Source: Ruminococcus sp. (lineage in GTDB: Bacteria > Bacillota_A > Clostridia > Oscillospirales > Ruminococcaceae). Taken from it: a stretch of 64,000 bases of DNA. Shown piece after piece: positions 1 through 9,234 of the stretch. The notes beneath the pieces are model-generated. The model saw nothing but the letters and a program-made list of their open reading frames with translations, was not told where the DNA came from and ran no database searches. Each line of letters begins with the position of its first letter. Position 1 is the first letter of the stretch. Position numbers and translations under genes: made by a program. The stretch covers positions 62,001-126,000 of the forward strand of contig JAFXRZ010000006.1 in assembly GCA_017536105.1 (NCBI GenBank), given 5' to 3'.

Positions 1-1
1 C

Positions 2-2986
2 TATTCCGGCGTGCTCTACGACAACACCAACGGTCTGCCTACTTCCGAGGCCAAAGCCATTACCGAAACACAGGAAGGCTTTATCTGGATCGGAAGCTAC
101 AGCGGACTTATCCGCTACGACGGCAACACCTTCGAGAGAATTGATTCAAGAACGGGAATAGCCAGCGTTGTAAGCCTCTTCACCGACTCCAAGAACCGTC
201 TCTGGGTCGGCACTAACGATGCAGGCGTTGCAGTTATGATAAACGACGAGTTCAAGATGTACAACAAAGAGGACGGGCTTAGATCCCTTTCTGTCCGTTC
301 CATAACCGAGGATAAGAACGGAAACATATACCTTGCCACAACTCACGGCATGGCCTATTTTGACAGTGATCTTGAACTCCATAGCATAGACGAACCCCAG
401 ATCAACGAGGAATATATCCGCTATATCTGCATGGGTCCCAATAATACCCTGTACGGTCTGACGGTTAACAGTGCCGTCTTCACTATGAAGGACGGAAAGA
501 TTACCGGCTTCCACGACCTTAAAAGGCTCGGTATCGAGGACGTTCATTCCATCCTGCCCGACCAGGAGCATCCGGGAAATGTTTACATCCCCAACAGACA
601 GTCCGAGATATTCTACGGCTCTCTCGACCAGGAATTCAATATCACAAAGACCATCGAAGTATCTCCTCTTGACTACATCAATTCCGTTACTCTTTTCGAC
701 GAGATGCTTTGGGTATGCACCGATAACGGCATCGGATTTGTCCGCAACGGCGAGCTCGTTATAGTTGACAACGTCCCCATGACCAATACTGTTGAATGTG
801 CGATGCTGGATTATCAGGGAAATCTCTGGTTCGTTTCCACCAAGCAGGGCGTAATGAAGATAGTCCCCAACCAGTTCTACGACGTTTCCGAAAGCTGCAA
901 ACTGCCGGAGACAGTTGTCAATTCGACCTGCCTCTTTGACAACAAGCTTTTCATCGGCTCTCAGAACGAAGGACTTCAGGTGGTTTATAACTCAGAATTT
1001 CTTACATCCCTGCCTATATCCTACACCAGGACCGCAAAAGGCGGGGAGCTGCCTTACACCGATCTGCTTAAATTCTTCGACAAAGCAAAGATTCGTTCTC
1101 TCATCCGCGACAGCAAGAACAGGATGTGGATTTCCACCTTCGGCGAGTGCGGACTTGTAAGATACGACGGCGAAGGCATCGTTCAGTTCACGACTGATGA
1201 CGGTCTTCCTTCCGAGAGAATAAGAACGGTCTACGAACGTGCTGACGGTTCTTTGCTCGTTGCCTGCACAGGCGGTGTCGCTATAATCAAGGACGATAAG
1301 ATAACCGAAGTTTTCGGCGAAGCCGCAGGCATCTCGAACACCGAAGTCCTGACAGTAACCGATGCCGACAACGGAGATATCATCCTCGGAACGGACGGCG
1401 ACGGTATTTATGTTCTCAACGGTTCCAACGCCGTACATTACGGAACGGATTCCGGCCTCAGCTCGGATATCGTTATGCGTGTCAAGAAGGACGCAGATCA
1501 TAATGTCTATTGGATAGTTACCAGCAACTCCATCGCATACATGACCTATGATTACGAGATACATACCATCAAGGACTTCCCCTATTCAAACAATTTCGAC
1601 CTCTACGAGAATAAAAACGGCGAGATGTGGATACTCAGCAGCAACGGTATCTATATCGTTCCTGCTGACGAGCTTATCAAAAACGAGGAGATCTCCGCGA
1701 TCTTCTACGGCAGTGACAACGGTCTGCCCTGTATCTCCACATCCAACTCCTACAGCGAGCTCACCGAGAACGGCGATCTCTATATCTCCGGAACGACAGG
1801 CGTTGCAAAGGTCAATATCGACAAGCCCTTTGAAAGCGTGGATAACCTGAAGATCGCAGTGCCTTATATCGAAGCCGACGGAGAAAAAATCTTCCCCGAC
1901 GAGGACGGTGAATTCACGGTTTCCAGCGACACTCAGAAGATAACTATTTACAGCTATGTCTATAACTATTCGCTTGTAAATCCTGAGGTCAGCTATCAGC
2001 TCGAGGGCTTCGATAACTCTGCCACATCCCTCAAGAGAAGCGAGCTTGCTCCCATAGACTACACGAACCTGAACGGCGGAGACTACTATTTCGTTATGGA
2101 GATCTCCGATCCCTTCGGAAACAGCAGCAATTCTATAAAAGTACATATCGTCAAGGAAAAGGCTTTCTACGAAAAGCTCTGGTTCCAGATACTCGGCTTG
2201 CTGCTTATCTTCCTGTTTATCGTTCTGATCGTATTCCTCATAATCCACATAAGAACAAAGAAGTTCCTCAAAAAAGAAAAAGAGAACAAATTGCTCATCC
2301 GTGAGATCGTTGAGGCCTTTGCGAAGACCATAGATATGAAGGACAAATACACCAACGGTCACTCTTCGAGAGTTGCGGAATACACCGCTATGCTCACAAA
2401 AGAGCTGGGCTACGACGAAGAGATCATCGAGAAGTATTACAACATCGCACTTATGCACGATATAGGAAAGATCGGTATCCCCGGCGAGGTCCTCAACAAG
2501 CCCGGCAAGCTCACCGACCTTGAATTTGCAAAGATCAAATCTCATTCGGCTCTGGGCTATAACGTTCTGAAGGACATCAGCATCATGCCGGAGCTTGCCA
2601 TAGGCGCAGGTTCACACCATGAACGACCCGACGGACGAGGCTATCCCAAGGGCTTGAAGGGCAGCGAGATACCCAGAGTTGCCCAGATAATCGCCGTTGC
2701 CGATACCTTCGATGCAATGTATTCCGACAGACCTTACCGCAAGCGCATGAATTTTGATAAGGTCGTTTCGATAATGAAGGAAGTCAGGGGCACACAGCTC
2801 ACGGAAGACGTTGTTGATGCTTTCCTGAGGCTTGTTGAAAAGGGAGAGTTCCGCGACCCGAACGATGACGGCGGAGGAACCACCGAAGATATCGACAACA
2901 TCCACAAGAAGTTCAACAAACAGGCCGAGACCGCTGCCGAGAAAAAAGAGGATAAAGAAGTTAAAGAGGATAAAACGGATAAATAA
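2..2986 (+). CDS. Propeller-sensor HD-GYP phosphodiesterase, 5' end cut off
   Basis: Membrane sensor that probably hydrolyses cyclic di-GMP. The frame is open from base 2 and the first visible residues already lie inside a propeller repeat, so the true start is upstream of the window. Seven or more two-component-regulator propeller repeats (for example GFIWIGSYSGLIRYDG, RLWVGTNDAG) fill most of the first 590 residues. A Y_Y_Y-type beta domain follows, then one membrane helix near residue 725-747 and an HD-GYP domain with HDIGKIGIP (about 817) and HHERPDGRGYP (about 869). The metal and GYP residues are intact, so activity is expected. The usual histidine kinase is replaced by HD-GYP as output. 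The C-terminus is a charged Glu/Lys tail. A BspA-like gene follows after 45 nt, suggesting co-transcription. Confidence 0.9.
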   Translation, partial: YSGVLYDNTNGLPTSEAKAITETQEGFIWIGSYSGLIRYDGNTFERIDSRTGIASVVSLFTDSKNRLWVGTNDAGVAVMINDEFKMYNKEDGLRSLSVRSITEDKNGNIYLATTHGMAYFDSDLELHSIDEPQINEEYIRYICMGPNNTLYGLTVNSAVFTMKDGKITGFHDLKRLGIEDVHSILPDQEHPGNVYIPNRQSEIFYGSLDQEFNITKTIEVSPLDYINSVTLFDEMLWVCTDNGIGFVRNGELVIVDNVPMTNTVECAMLDYQGNLWFVSTKQGVMKIVPNQFYDVSESCKLPETVVNSTCLFDNKLFIGSQNEGLQVVYNSEFLTSLPISYTRTAKGGELPYTDLLKFFDKAKIRSLIRDSKNRMWISTFGECGLVRYDGEGIVQFTTDDGLPSERIRTVYERADGSLLVACTGGVAIIKDDKITEVFGEAAGISNTEVLTVTDADNGDIILGTDGDGIYVLNGSNAVHYGTDSGLSSDIVMRVKKDADHNVYWIVTSNSIAYMTYDYEIHTIKDFPYSNNFDLYENKNGEMWILSSNGIYIVPADELIKNEEISAIFYGSDNGLPCISTSNSYSELTENGDLYISGTTGVAKVNIDKPFESVDNLKIAVPYIEADGEKIFPDEDGEFTVSSDTQKITIYSYVYNYSLVNPEVSYQLEGFDNSATSLKRSELAPIDYTNLNGGDYYFVMEISDPFGNSSNSIKVHIVKEKAFYEKLWFQILGLLLIFLFIVLIVFLIIHIRTKKFLKKEKENKLLIREIVEAFAKTIDMKDKYTNGHSSRVAEYTAMLTKELGYDEEIIEKYYNIALMHDIGKIGIPGEVLNKPGKLTDLEFAKIKSHSALGYNVLKDISIMPELAIGAGSHHERPDGRGYPKGLKGSEIPRVAQIIAVADTFDAMYSDRPYRKRMNFDKVVSIMKEVRGTQLTEDVVDAFLRLVEKGEFRDPNDDGGGTTEDIDNIHKKFNKQAETAAEKKEDKEVKEDKTDK

Positions 2987-3031
2987 GACCCGGCAGCAGT
3001 CAGTGCACAAGTTCTGAAACGGAGGGATATT

Positions 3032-5011
3032 ATGGATGCTTTTAAGATCAAAAAAGGTACATTAACAGAATACTCTCCCGGCAGCTGCGAAACAAAAGCC
3101 GTTATCCCAAAGGAAACGATAAGAATAGGAGAGCAGGCATTCAGCGGTGCTTCTTTCCTCAATGAAGTCATCATCCCCAACGGCGTCGTCAGTATAGGAG
3201 CCCGTGCTTTTATGGACTGTACCAATCTGACCAAGGTCGTTATCCCCGACAGCGTAAAAAGCATCGGAGAATCTGCCTTTGCCGGAACGAATCTTATCTC
3301 GGTCACTATCCCCGACAGCATAACGAACATCGGAGACGGCGCTTTCTACGGCACACCTCTCGTTTCTGTCGAAGTGCCCGTGAAATACAGACCGAAGGCC
3401 TCTGCCCGTTCAAAGACTGCCTATTCGGGACCGATGCTTCATAAGGCCAAGAATATAGGCTATGCCGCATTTGCAAACTGCACAAGGCTGACCTCCGTTA
3501 TGATACCAGACGGCGTTAAGAGCATCGGCGAAGCTGCTTTTTCAAACACGGGAATAGTCTCCGTGACTATCCCGGGCAGCGTTGAGAGCATAGGCTACAA
3601 TGCCTTTGCAAACTGCACGAGCCTCACCTCAGTCGTAATGAAGGACGGCGTCAGAGTAATAGGCGAGGCTGCTTTCGACGGCAGCACGAAGCTCACGAAT
3701 GTCACCATACCCTCGACTGTTTCTGTTATCGGAGACGGAGCATTTGCAAGAACGAAGATATCATCCGTTGTCATCCCCGGCAAGGTAAAAAGGATAGGCA
3801 GCAGAGCTTTCTGCGAGTGCGAAAAAATGACGACCCTCAACATCTCGGCTGGAGTTGAGATTATAGGCCGTGAAGCCTTTTCCGGCTGTATCAGCCTGAC
3901 CTCGCTTTCCATGAGATACGGCTTGAAGAATATCGGCAGCGGAGCTTTTCTGCGCTGCACAAATCTCAGGTCGGTGAATATCCCGGACAGCGTTTCTGTT
4001 ATCGGAAACGGTGCTTTCGCGGAATGTACCCATCTTTGTTCGGTACATATGCCTGAGGCTGTCACAGTGATAGGCGACCACGCTTTCTCCGGCACCAGCA
4101 TAACATCGCTGACGGTCTCGGGACATCTTAAAACCATGGGACACGGAGCTTTTCAGGGCTGCAAGGAGCTTGTTTCCGCAAACATCAGCGCCGACGGCGC
4201 AGAGATAGGAGACAAGGTCTTCTGCGAGTGCGAGAAGCTGACCAGCGTTATCTTCACAGGCAGGATCATAAGTCTTGGCTATGCCGTTTTCTCGCGCTGC
4301 AAGAGGCTCATCACCACAGCTATCGCCGGAGATTTCGACAGCATAACCGAGGATACTTTCCACGGCTGCAAGGCTCTGACCACCGTTGAGATATCAGGCA
4401 ACGTGAACGAGATCAGCGCCAAAGCCTTTTATTCCTTCAAAAATCTTGCTACCTTCAAGCTTATCGGCTCGGTCAAGCATATAGGCTATCATGCCTTTGG
4501 CTTCTGCGATGAGCTTGTCACTGTGTATATTTCGGGAGAGACCGAGAGCATCGGACCCGAGGCCTTCCTCAACTGCGATAAACTTGTGTATTTTATGATA
4601 CCCCACGGAGTTACAAGGATAGAGCCCGAGACCTTTGCCGAGTGCGAGAATCTTGCCTCTGTCATAATCCCCGATACAGTTACCAGCATCGGTGAAAATG
4701 CCTTCGACGGCTGCGTCAGCCTCGAGCTTATAGATTTCCCCGAAAGCATCAAGCGCATAGGCTTTGAGGCTTTCAAGGACTGCCGTCATCTTACGGCTGT
4801 CAGCTTTCCTGAGTCTCTGGAGATCATCGAGGATCAGGCCTTCGCAAGGTGCGAAAGGCTCATTTCCGTCCGCCTTTCGGCAGGCGTTGCGAATATCGCC
4901 AAAAACGCCTTTGAGGAATGTGAAGCTCTTGCAGAAGTAGAGATAGAAGAAGGCTCGCCTTATGTTTTCAGAGACGGCGGATTCTTCAAGAAATACGATA
5001 CTGCTCATTAA
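3032..5011 (+). CDS. BspA-like leucine-rich repeat protein (LRR_5 type)
   Basis: A 659-residue protein built almost wholly of about 23-residue repeats of the form 'sIGe.AFa.CtsLtsV.iPdsV', the BspA / Treponema pallidum LRR type. Such repeats mediate protein-protein binding and adhesion in surface proteins of gut bacteria. Unlike most of those, this one starts directly with MDAFKIKKGTL and has no signal peptide, membrane helix or wall anchor, so it looks cytoplasmic or is exported in some non-classical way. The ATG follows an ACGGAGGG ribosome site. It lies between two c-di-GMP phosphodiesterase genes with gaps of 45 and 48 nt, which suggests one transcript and perhaps a partner role. Function is otherwise unknown. 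Confidence 0.88.
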   Translation: MDAFKIKKGTLTEYSPGSCETKAVIPKETIRIGEQAFSGASFLNEVIIPNGVVSIGARAFMDCTNLTKVVIPDSVKSIGESAFAGTNLISVTIPDSITNIGDGAFYGTPLVSVEVPVKYRPKASARSKTAYSGPMLHKAKNIGYAAFANCTRLTSVMIPDGVKSIGEAAFSNTGIVSVTIPGSVESIGYNAFANCTSLTSVVMKDGVRVIGEAAFDGSTKLTNVTIPSTVSVIGDGAFARTKISSVVIPGKVKRIGSRAFCECEKMTTLNISAGVEIIGREAFSGCISLTSLSMRYGLKNIGSGAFLRCTNLRSVNIPDSVSVIGNGAFAECTHLCSVHMPEAVTVIGDHAFSGTSITSLTVSGHLKTMGHGAFQGCKELVSANISADGAEIGDKVFCECEKLTSVIFTGRIISLGYAVFSRCKRLITTAIAGDFDSITEDTFHGCKALTTVEISGNVNEISAKAFYSFKNLATFKLIGSVKHIGYHAFGFCDELVTVYISGETESIGPEAFLNCDKLVYFMIPHGVTRIEPETFAECENLASVIIPDTVTSIGENAFDGCVSLELIDFPESIKRIGFEAFKDCRHLTAVSFPESLEIIEDQAFARCERLISVRLSAGVANIAKNAFEECEALAEVEIEEGSPYVFRDGGFFKKYDTAH

Positions 5012-5059
5012 AATACGCTGCGGACTGGCTTTTGGAAAGTCCGGAAGGAGAGATTACTT

Positions 5060-7189
5060 TTGGCAAGCAAAAGGATCAAGAAACGAAAAAAGATATTCAA
5101 ACTCAAGAAAAATCGTTCCTGGCTCGCAATACTGCTTTTTATGCTTATAACCGCCGTTGTATCAGCTGTAGCCTTCGCTGCATTGACGACCCTCGCGGTC
5201 TATACTACCGAAAGCAAGCTCAAAGATGAGTACGAATACGGACGGCTGGCGCTTGACCTTGTTGATGATCTCGATGCTTCTTCCGAAAGCAAAAAGTATT
5301 CTGTGCTGGAAAGCAAGCTGGACACATTCTATGTCGTGGATAAAAACGGAAAGATCATCCACCAAAAGGGTGAAAACACCTGCGCAGAGGACAGCGTTTC
5401 CTATGTTGCTATCGTCGATACTCCCGATGAAGACGAAGACGAAAAGAAGGCAGGCAACAGCAGCGAGCTGACAGGCCTTATGATGTATCAGGACACCGAG
5501 GACAGCGCCATAGGCTTCAATGACGACGGCACTCTGGCACTCAGCTACAAAAAGCTCATGCCGAAGATCAAAGACGTCCTCTCCGAAACCGGCATCAATA
5601 CCGATGCTTTGTACAGCGATAACGTCGTCGAGCTGCCTGTGTGGATAAAGCTTGACCGCGGAGATAATAACGGTGCTGTGTTCTACAGGGCCGTAGTTTC
5701 CGTAAGCATCTCCGACATCATCGTTATCATGGTCATCGTGGCTGTTATCGGACTTATGATATTTATTATCTTTATCATAATGCTGGTCAACGCCATAAGG
5801 AATTTCGTAAACCACCGAAGAGTGGTAAAGCTGTTTTTCACCGACCTTGCAACGAAAGGCCACAACTGGATGTATTTCCTCTATAAGGGCGAAAACCTCC
5901 TGAGGAAGAAGGCAAGGTTCGGCTATGCCGTCGTTGATCTCAATTTCACGAGCTACCGCCGTTTCTGTACCTGCCATTCCCTCGAGGAAGGCGAGCGCGT
6001 TGTAAAGGATATCCAGCGGCTGCTGCAGAAGAACATCACAAGGAAAGAGCTCTGTGCCCATGTTACGGAAGGCAGCTTTGCCCTTGTAATGCTTTGCAGC
6101 GATACTGCTGCTTTCACAGATAGGCTGAAAAACCTTATGAGGATGGCTTCTGCCACGGACGGCTTGCAGGGAGTGAACTTCCGTTCCGGAGTTGAGCTTG
6201 TCCCTGCTGTCGAAGACGCAGGCTTCTTCACGAAGCGTAACGGTATAGACATCGAAAAAGAATTCAACCTTGCTTCCACAGCCGAAGCCACCGCAGAAGA
6301 GGGGACCGATCGCTGCATAGCCTTCTTCGACGAAAAGCTCGTGGAGGAGCAGAACTGGATTGATACTGTTGCCGGGATGCAGCAGCTTGCCGTAAGGAAC
6401 GAGGAATTCGTGGTTTATTATCAGCCAAAGTACGACCCGAGGACCAACGAGCTCCGGGGTGCAGAAGCGCTTATCCGCTGGAATTCTCCCACATACGGTC
6501 TGATAATGCCCGGTCGGTTCATCCCGCTTTTCGAGAAAAACGGCTTCATCACAACGATAGACCACTATATGCTGACCCACGTTGCAAGAGATCAACGGCG
6601 CTGGCTCGATAACGGGCTGCACTGTGTGCCTGTCTCGGTCAATATCTCCCGTGCTCATTTCATCGAGCCCGACCTTGCCGAGCAGATCAGAGATACAGTC
6701 GATCATGAGGGCGCTCCTCACGAGCTCATCGAGATCGAGCTTACGGAAAGCGCATTCTTCGATGACAAGCAGTCGATTGTCAATATAATCAAAAACCTCA
6801 AGAGCTACGGCTTTACAGTTTCTATGGACGACTTCGGCTCGGGATATTCTTCCCTCAATTCTTTAAAGGATATGCCCCTTGATGTGCTGAAGCTCGATGC
6901 AGAGTTCTTCCGCGGAGAGACAGCCGGCACCGAGAGGGGAGAGATAGTCATCGCCGAAGCCATAAGGCTCGCAAAAAGCCTTGATATGCACACCGTTGCA
7001 GAAGGCGTCGAGATAAAGGAGCAGGTGGATTTCCTTGCCGAGCAGGGCTGCGATATGATACAGGGCTACTATTTCTCAAAGCCTTTGCCTCGTGTGGAAT
7101 ATGAAAAGAGGATAATGCCGGAGGATTCCGCAGAACAGGCTCCGGCAGAAGAACAAGTTTCGTTTACAGTTGATACTGACAGTCAATGA
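5060..7189 (+). CDS. Membrane EAL-domain c-di-GMP phosphodiesterase with degenerate GGDEF
   Basis: A 709-residue membrane protein expected to linearise cyclic di-GMP. A basic N-terminus leads into helix 1 (residues about 20-45). An extracytoplasmic segment follows, then helix 2 (about 217-242), a GGDEF-like domain, and an EAL domain (about 440-680). The GGDEF signature reads TEGSFALV near residue 336, so cyclase activity is not expected. The EAL domain keeps EALIRW (Glu about 469), NIS, ELTES, DDFGSGYSS (about 590) and AEGVE, so it should be active. The start is TTG, behind GGAAGGAGAG. It sits downstream of the HD-GYP and LRR genes, so two different c-di-GMP hydrolases are encoded together. 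Confidence 0.9.
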   Translation: MASKRIKKRKKIFKLKKNRSWLAILLFMLITAVVSAVAFAALTTLAVYTTESKLKDEYEYGRLALDLVDDLDASSESKKYSVLESKLDTFYVVDKNGKIIHQKGENTCAEDSVSYVAIVDTPDEDEDEKKAGNSSELTGLMMYQDTEDSAIGFNDDGTLALSYKKLMPKIKDVLSETGINTDALYSDNVVELPVWIKLDRGDNNGAVFYRAVVSVSISDIIVIMVIVAVIGLMIFIIFIIMLVNAIRNFVNHRRVVKLFFTDLATKGHNWMYFLYKGENLLRKKARFGYAVVDLNFTSYRRFCTCHSLEEGERVVKDIQRLLQKNITRKELCAHVTEGSFALVMLCSDTAAFTDRLKNLMRMASATDGLQGVNFRSGVELVPAVEDAGFFTKRNGIDIEKEFNLASTAEATAEEGTDRCIAFFDEKLVEEQNWIDTVAGMQQLAVRNEEFVVYYQPKYDPRTNELRGAEALIRWNSPTYGLIMPGRFIPLFEKNGFITTIDHYMLTHVARDQRRWLDNGLHCVPVSVNISRAHFIEPDLAEQIRDTVDHEGAPHELIEIELTESAFFDDKQSIVNIIKNLKSYGFTVSMDDFGSGYSSLNSLKDMPLDVLKLDAEFFRGETAGTERGEIVIAEAIRLAKSLDMHTVAEGVEIKEQVDFLAEQGCDMIQGYYFSKPLPRVEYEKRIMPEDSAEQAPAEEQVSFTVDTDSQ

Positions 7190-7210
7190 TCAAAACAAGG
7201 GGGTAATCTT

Positions 7211-7732
7211 ATGGGTCTGTTTTCTAAGCTTTTCGGCGGTGAAAAGGCCGCAAAATCGCTGTTCGATGAATTCTGGAAAGAAGCAGGAGGTCCGCCGGTG
7301 AACGACGGTACAGCTCCGCAGCAGCCTGCCCAGACTGCACCGCAGCAGAATTATTCAAACAATTCCGTCCGTCCTTCAAGCGGTCCCAGCGGCTTTTCCT
7401 GGGGTCCCGATATGCCCAACGAGGAAAACCAGTTCTCCTTCAACGGAGCATATCACGAATACTTTGAGGGCATCTATCGTTCCGAGTTCCCGGACTATCA
7501 GATAGACAAGACCTTCCCTCAGTACAGAGCGGCAACGGTCTTCACATTCGTTAAAGACGGAAGGAAGGCTCTTGTCGTAGAGATCATCTCCGAGAGGAGC
7601 AATCCCAACAAGCTTCGCAGCGACTGCACAAAGCAGGGAGTGCCTTATCTCAGGTTCTATTACGATCATGACGGCTGGTGGAACACCAGAAGATATGTCG
7701 TAGAGCGGACGGGAAAAGCACTTAACGGCTGA
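7211..7732 (+). CDS. Uncharacterised 173-residue protein
   Basis: I do not recognise this family. The N-terminus (MGLFSKLFGG) is followed by a low-complexity Pro/Gln/Asn/Ser linker to about residue 65. A compact domain of about 100 residues follows, rich in aromatics, with an alternating strand-like core (TVFTFVKDGRKALVVEII) and ending in RFYYDHDGWWNTRRYVVERT. The D-(x)n-E-x-I arrangement recalls nuclease-like PD-(D/E)xK folds, but no convincing catalytic Lys is visible, so I do not assign one. It starts 21 nt after the EAL gene behind a GGGGG stretch and is probably the last gene of that operon. The candidate RNA upstream of the reverse transcriptase begins about 20 nt after its stop. Confidence 0.75.
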   Translation: MGLFSKLFGGEKAAKSLFDEFWKEAGGPPVNDGTAPQQPAQTAPQQNYSNNSVRPSSGPSGFSWGPDMPNEENQFSFNGAYHEYFEGIYRSEFPDYQIDKTFPQYRAATVFTFVKDGRKALVVEIISERSNPNKLRSDCTKQGVPYLRFYYDHDGWWNTRRYVVERTGKALNG

Positions 7733-7752
7733 GAAGACTTGGCATAATAATG

Positions 7753-7907
7753 TTTAAAAGCAGAAAGAGAATGCTTATGCGCCTGCGGCGGGTCAGGCAC
7801 CGGGCTTCTGCGGATCATTGATTCGGCTTCGCAGGCAGCGTCCGAGTGTACGGCCTTGTACATCCAAGAATTTTCTTGGATTTAACTTCTTCTCTTTCTG
7901 CTTTAAA
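7753..7907 (+). ncRNA. Candidate structured non-coding RNA upstream of reverse transcriptase
   Basis: This segment has no credible reading frame and is framed by a long inverted repeat. The left arm (7753-7770) and right arm (7891-7907) pair over 17 bp with one bulged A. Inside are a 7-bp stem (7781-7787 with 7830-7836), a TGTAC/GTACA hairpin (7847-7862) and a perfect 8-bp hairpin (7863-7880) directly abutting it. The right arm ends 26 nt before the reverse transcriptase ATG. A long closing stem with inner hairpins directly upstream of a reverse transcriptase is the layout of retron msr-msd RNAs and of the template RNAs of some defence reverse transcriptases. Transcription and function are inferred; boundaries are those of the repeat. 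Confidence 0.5.
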
Positions 7908-7933
7908 TTTTCTGATGAAACCTGGTGAAAACA

Positions 7934-9148
7934 ATGTCTCTGCTTGAAATGCTCTCGGACAAAGCTGTCTGGGAGGTGTTTTATGAATATAAGACCTCGC
8001 TTGCCTGCCCGAAGGATTTCTGCGCAGAGCTGCGTTCTTTTATCGACAGCAAAGCCTACGAGCCTGTCTGCGATTCGATAAAAGCAGGGGAGCCTTTCCC
8101 TTTGCCGAGGCGTGCTGTAATAAACAAGCAAAGCTCTCAGAAAAGCCGTATCGTCTATATGTATCCGAGGGCAGAGAACACCGTCCTCAAGCTGCTGACG
8201 TTTCTCATGCTCCGCAGATACGACGGTATTTTCTGCGATAACCTCTATTCTTTCAGACCAGGCAGAACAGCCAAGCTCGCCGTCAAAAGAATGGTCCGCT
8301 GTTCCTCAGCAGGCAGGATGTACGCCTATAAAGTGGATATCAGCAATTATTTCAATTCTATACCAATCGACAAGCTCCTGCCCATGCTTGAAAAAGCCCT
8401 GTCCGACGACCCGAAGCTCTTTGCTTTTCTCAAAGCCCTGCTCACCGAGCCGAATGTTATCTCCGGCGGTAAGCTCCTGCAAGAGCAGAAGGGCATAATG
8501 GCAGGGACTCCGCTGTCTGCCTTCTATGCAGATCTGTATCTCTGCGACCTTGACAGCCTTTTCAGCGAGGCCGGTCCTTGCTATGCCCGTTATTCCGACG
8601 ATATCATGATCCTCGCCGAAAGCCGGGAAGAGTGCGAAGAAAAAGCCCGGCTTATCCGCAGGCATCTTGCTGATAAAGGACTGACAGTCAACCCCGACAA
8701 GGAAGAGTTCTTCACACCTGACGAGGGCTGGACATTCCTCGGCTTTAAGTACAGGCAGGGGAGCATAGACATTTCACCGCAGACGGTCACAAAGCTAAAA
8801 CATAAAATGCGCCGAAAGGCAAGAGCGCTCAGGCGCTGGACGGTCCGCAATTATATCCCCCCGGAAAAAGCAGCGGCAGCTTTCATCAGGATATTCAAGC
8901 GCAAGCTTATCGAATGCCCTGCGGATAACGAGCTCAGCTGGAGCCGGTGGTTCTTCTCGCTTATCACAACAGCCGAAAGCCTGCGTATCATCGACCGCTA
9001 TGCCGTTGACTGCATCCGCTATATCATTTCCGGAAAGCGCAGCAAGGCACGCTTCAGGGTCACCTATCCCGAGCTCAAAAGCCTCGGCTATGTCAGCCTT
9101 GTCAACGCCTATTATTCATACAGAAAGCAGCAGAACGACACAACATAA
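7934..9148 (+). CDS. Stand-alone reverse transcriptase
   Basis: A 404-residue RNA-directed DNA polymerase. The fingers/palm blocks are clear: FRPGRTAKLAV, YKVDISNYFNS (Asp135), GIMAGTPLSAF, then the catalytic YSDD box (220-223), and FLGFKYRQG. A basic helical thumb-like region follows (KLKHKMRRKARALRRW), then about 80 more residues. It lacks a group II maturase/HNH extension, and I see no intron ribozyme, no retron NAxxH/VTG motifs, and no variable/template repeat pair of a diversity-generating element. It therefore resembles the unassigned or defence-type (UG/Abi) bacterial reverse transcriptases, though the exact class cannot be set by eye. The start is taken at ATG 7934; an in-frame GTG lies at 7925. 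The gene follows the candidate hairpin RNA, and the next gene has its own promoter. Confidence 0.85.
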   Translation: MSLLEMLSDKAVWEVFYEYKTSLACPKDFCAELRSFIDSKAYEPVCDSIKAGEPFPLPRRAVINKQSSQKSRIVYMYPRAENTVLKLLTFLMLRRYDGIFCDNLYSFRPGRTAKLAVKRMVRCSSAGRMYAYKVDISNYFNSIPIDKLLPMLEKALSDDPKLFAFLKALLTEPNVISGGKLLQEQKGIMAGTPLSAFYADLYLCDLDSLFSEAGPCYARYSDDIMILAESREECEEKARLIRRHLADKGLTVNPDKEEFFTPDEGWTFLGFKYRQGSIDISPQTVTKLKHKMRRKARALRRWTVRNYIPPEKAAAAFIRIFKRKLIECPADNELSWSRWFFSLITTAESLRIIDRYAVDCIRYIISGKRSKARFRVTYPELKSLGYVSLVNAYYSYRKQQNDTT

Positions 9149-9165
9149 AATTATATGCAAAACTG

Positions 9166-9194
9166 TTGAATTATTTGCCGTTTTATGATATAAT
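9166..9194 (+). promoter_or_regulatory. Sigma-A promoter of the DUF975/CmpB gene
   Basis: TTGAAT (9166-9171), 17-bp spacer, TATAAT (9189-9194). It lies right after the reverse transcriptase stop and separates that gene from the next one. Confidence 0.8.
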
Positions 9195-9234
9195 ATTTTG
9201 TGTTTTATTCTGTTCGGAAAGGAGGAGCAGCCGG

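Noticed and set aside
7753..9148. Classical retron or group II intron
   Set aside because: The protein lacks the retron NAxxH and VTG motifs and has no maturase or HNH region, and I see no intron domain V-like hairpin after the gene. I therefore report a reverse transcriptase with a candidate RNA, not a named class.
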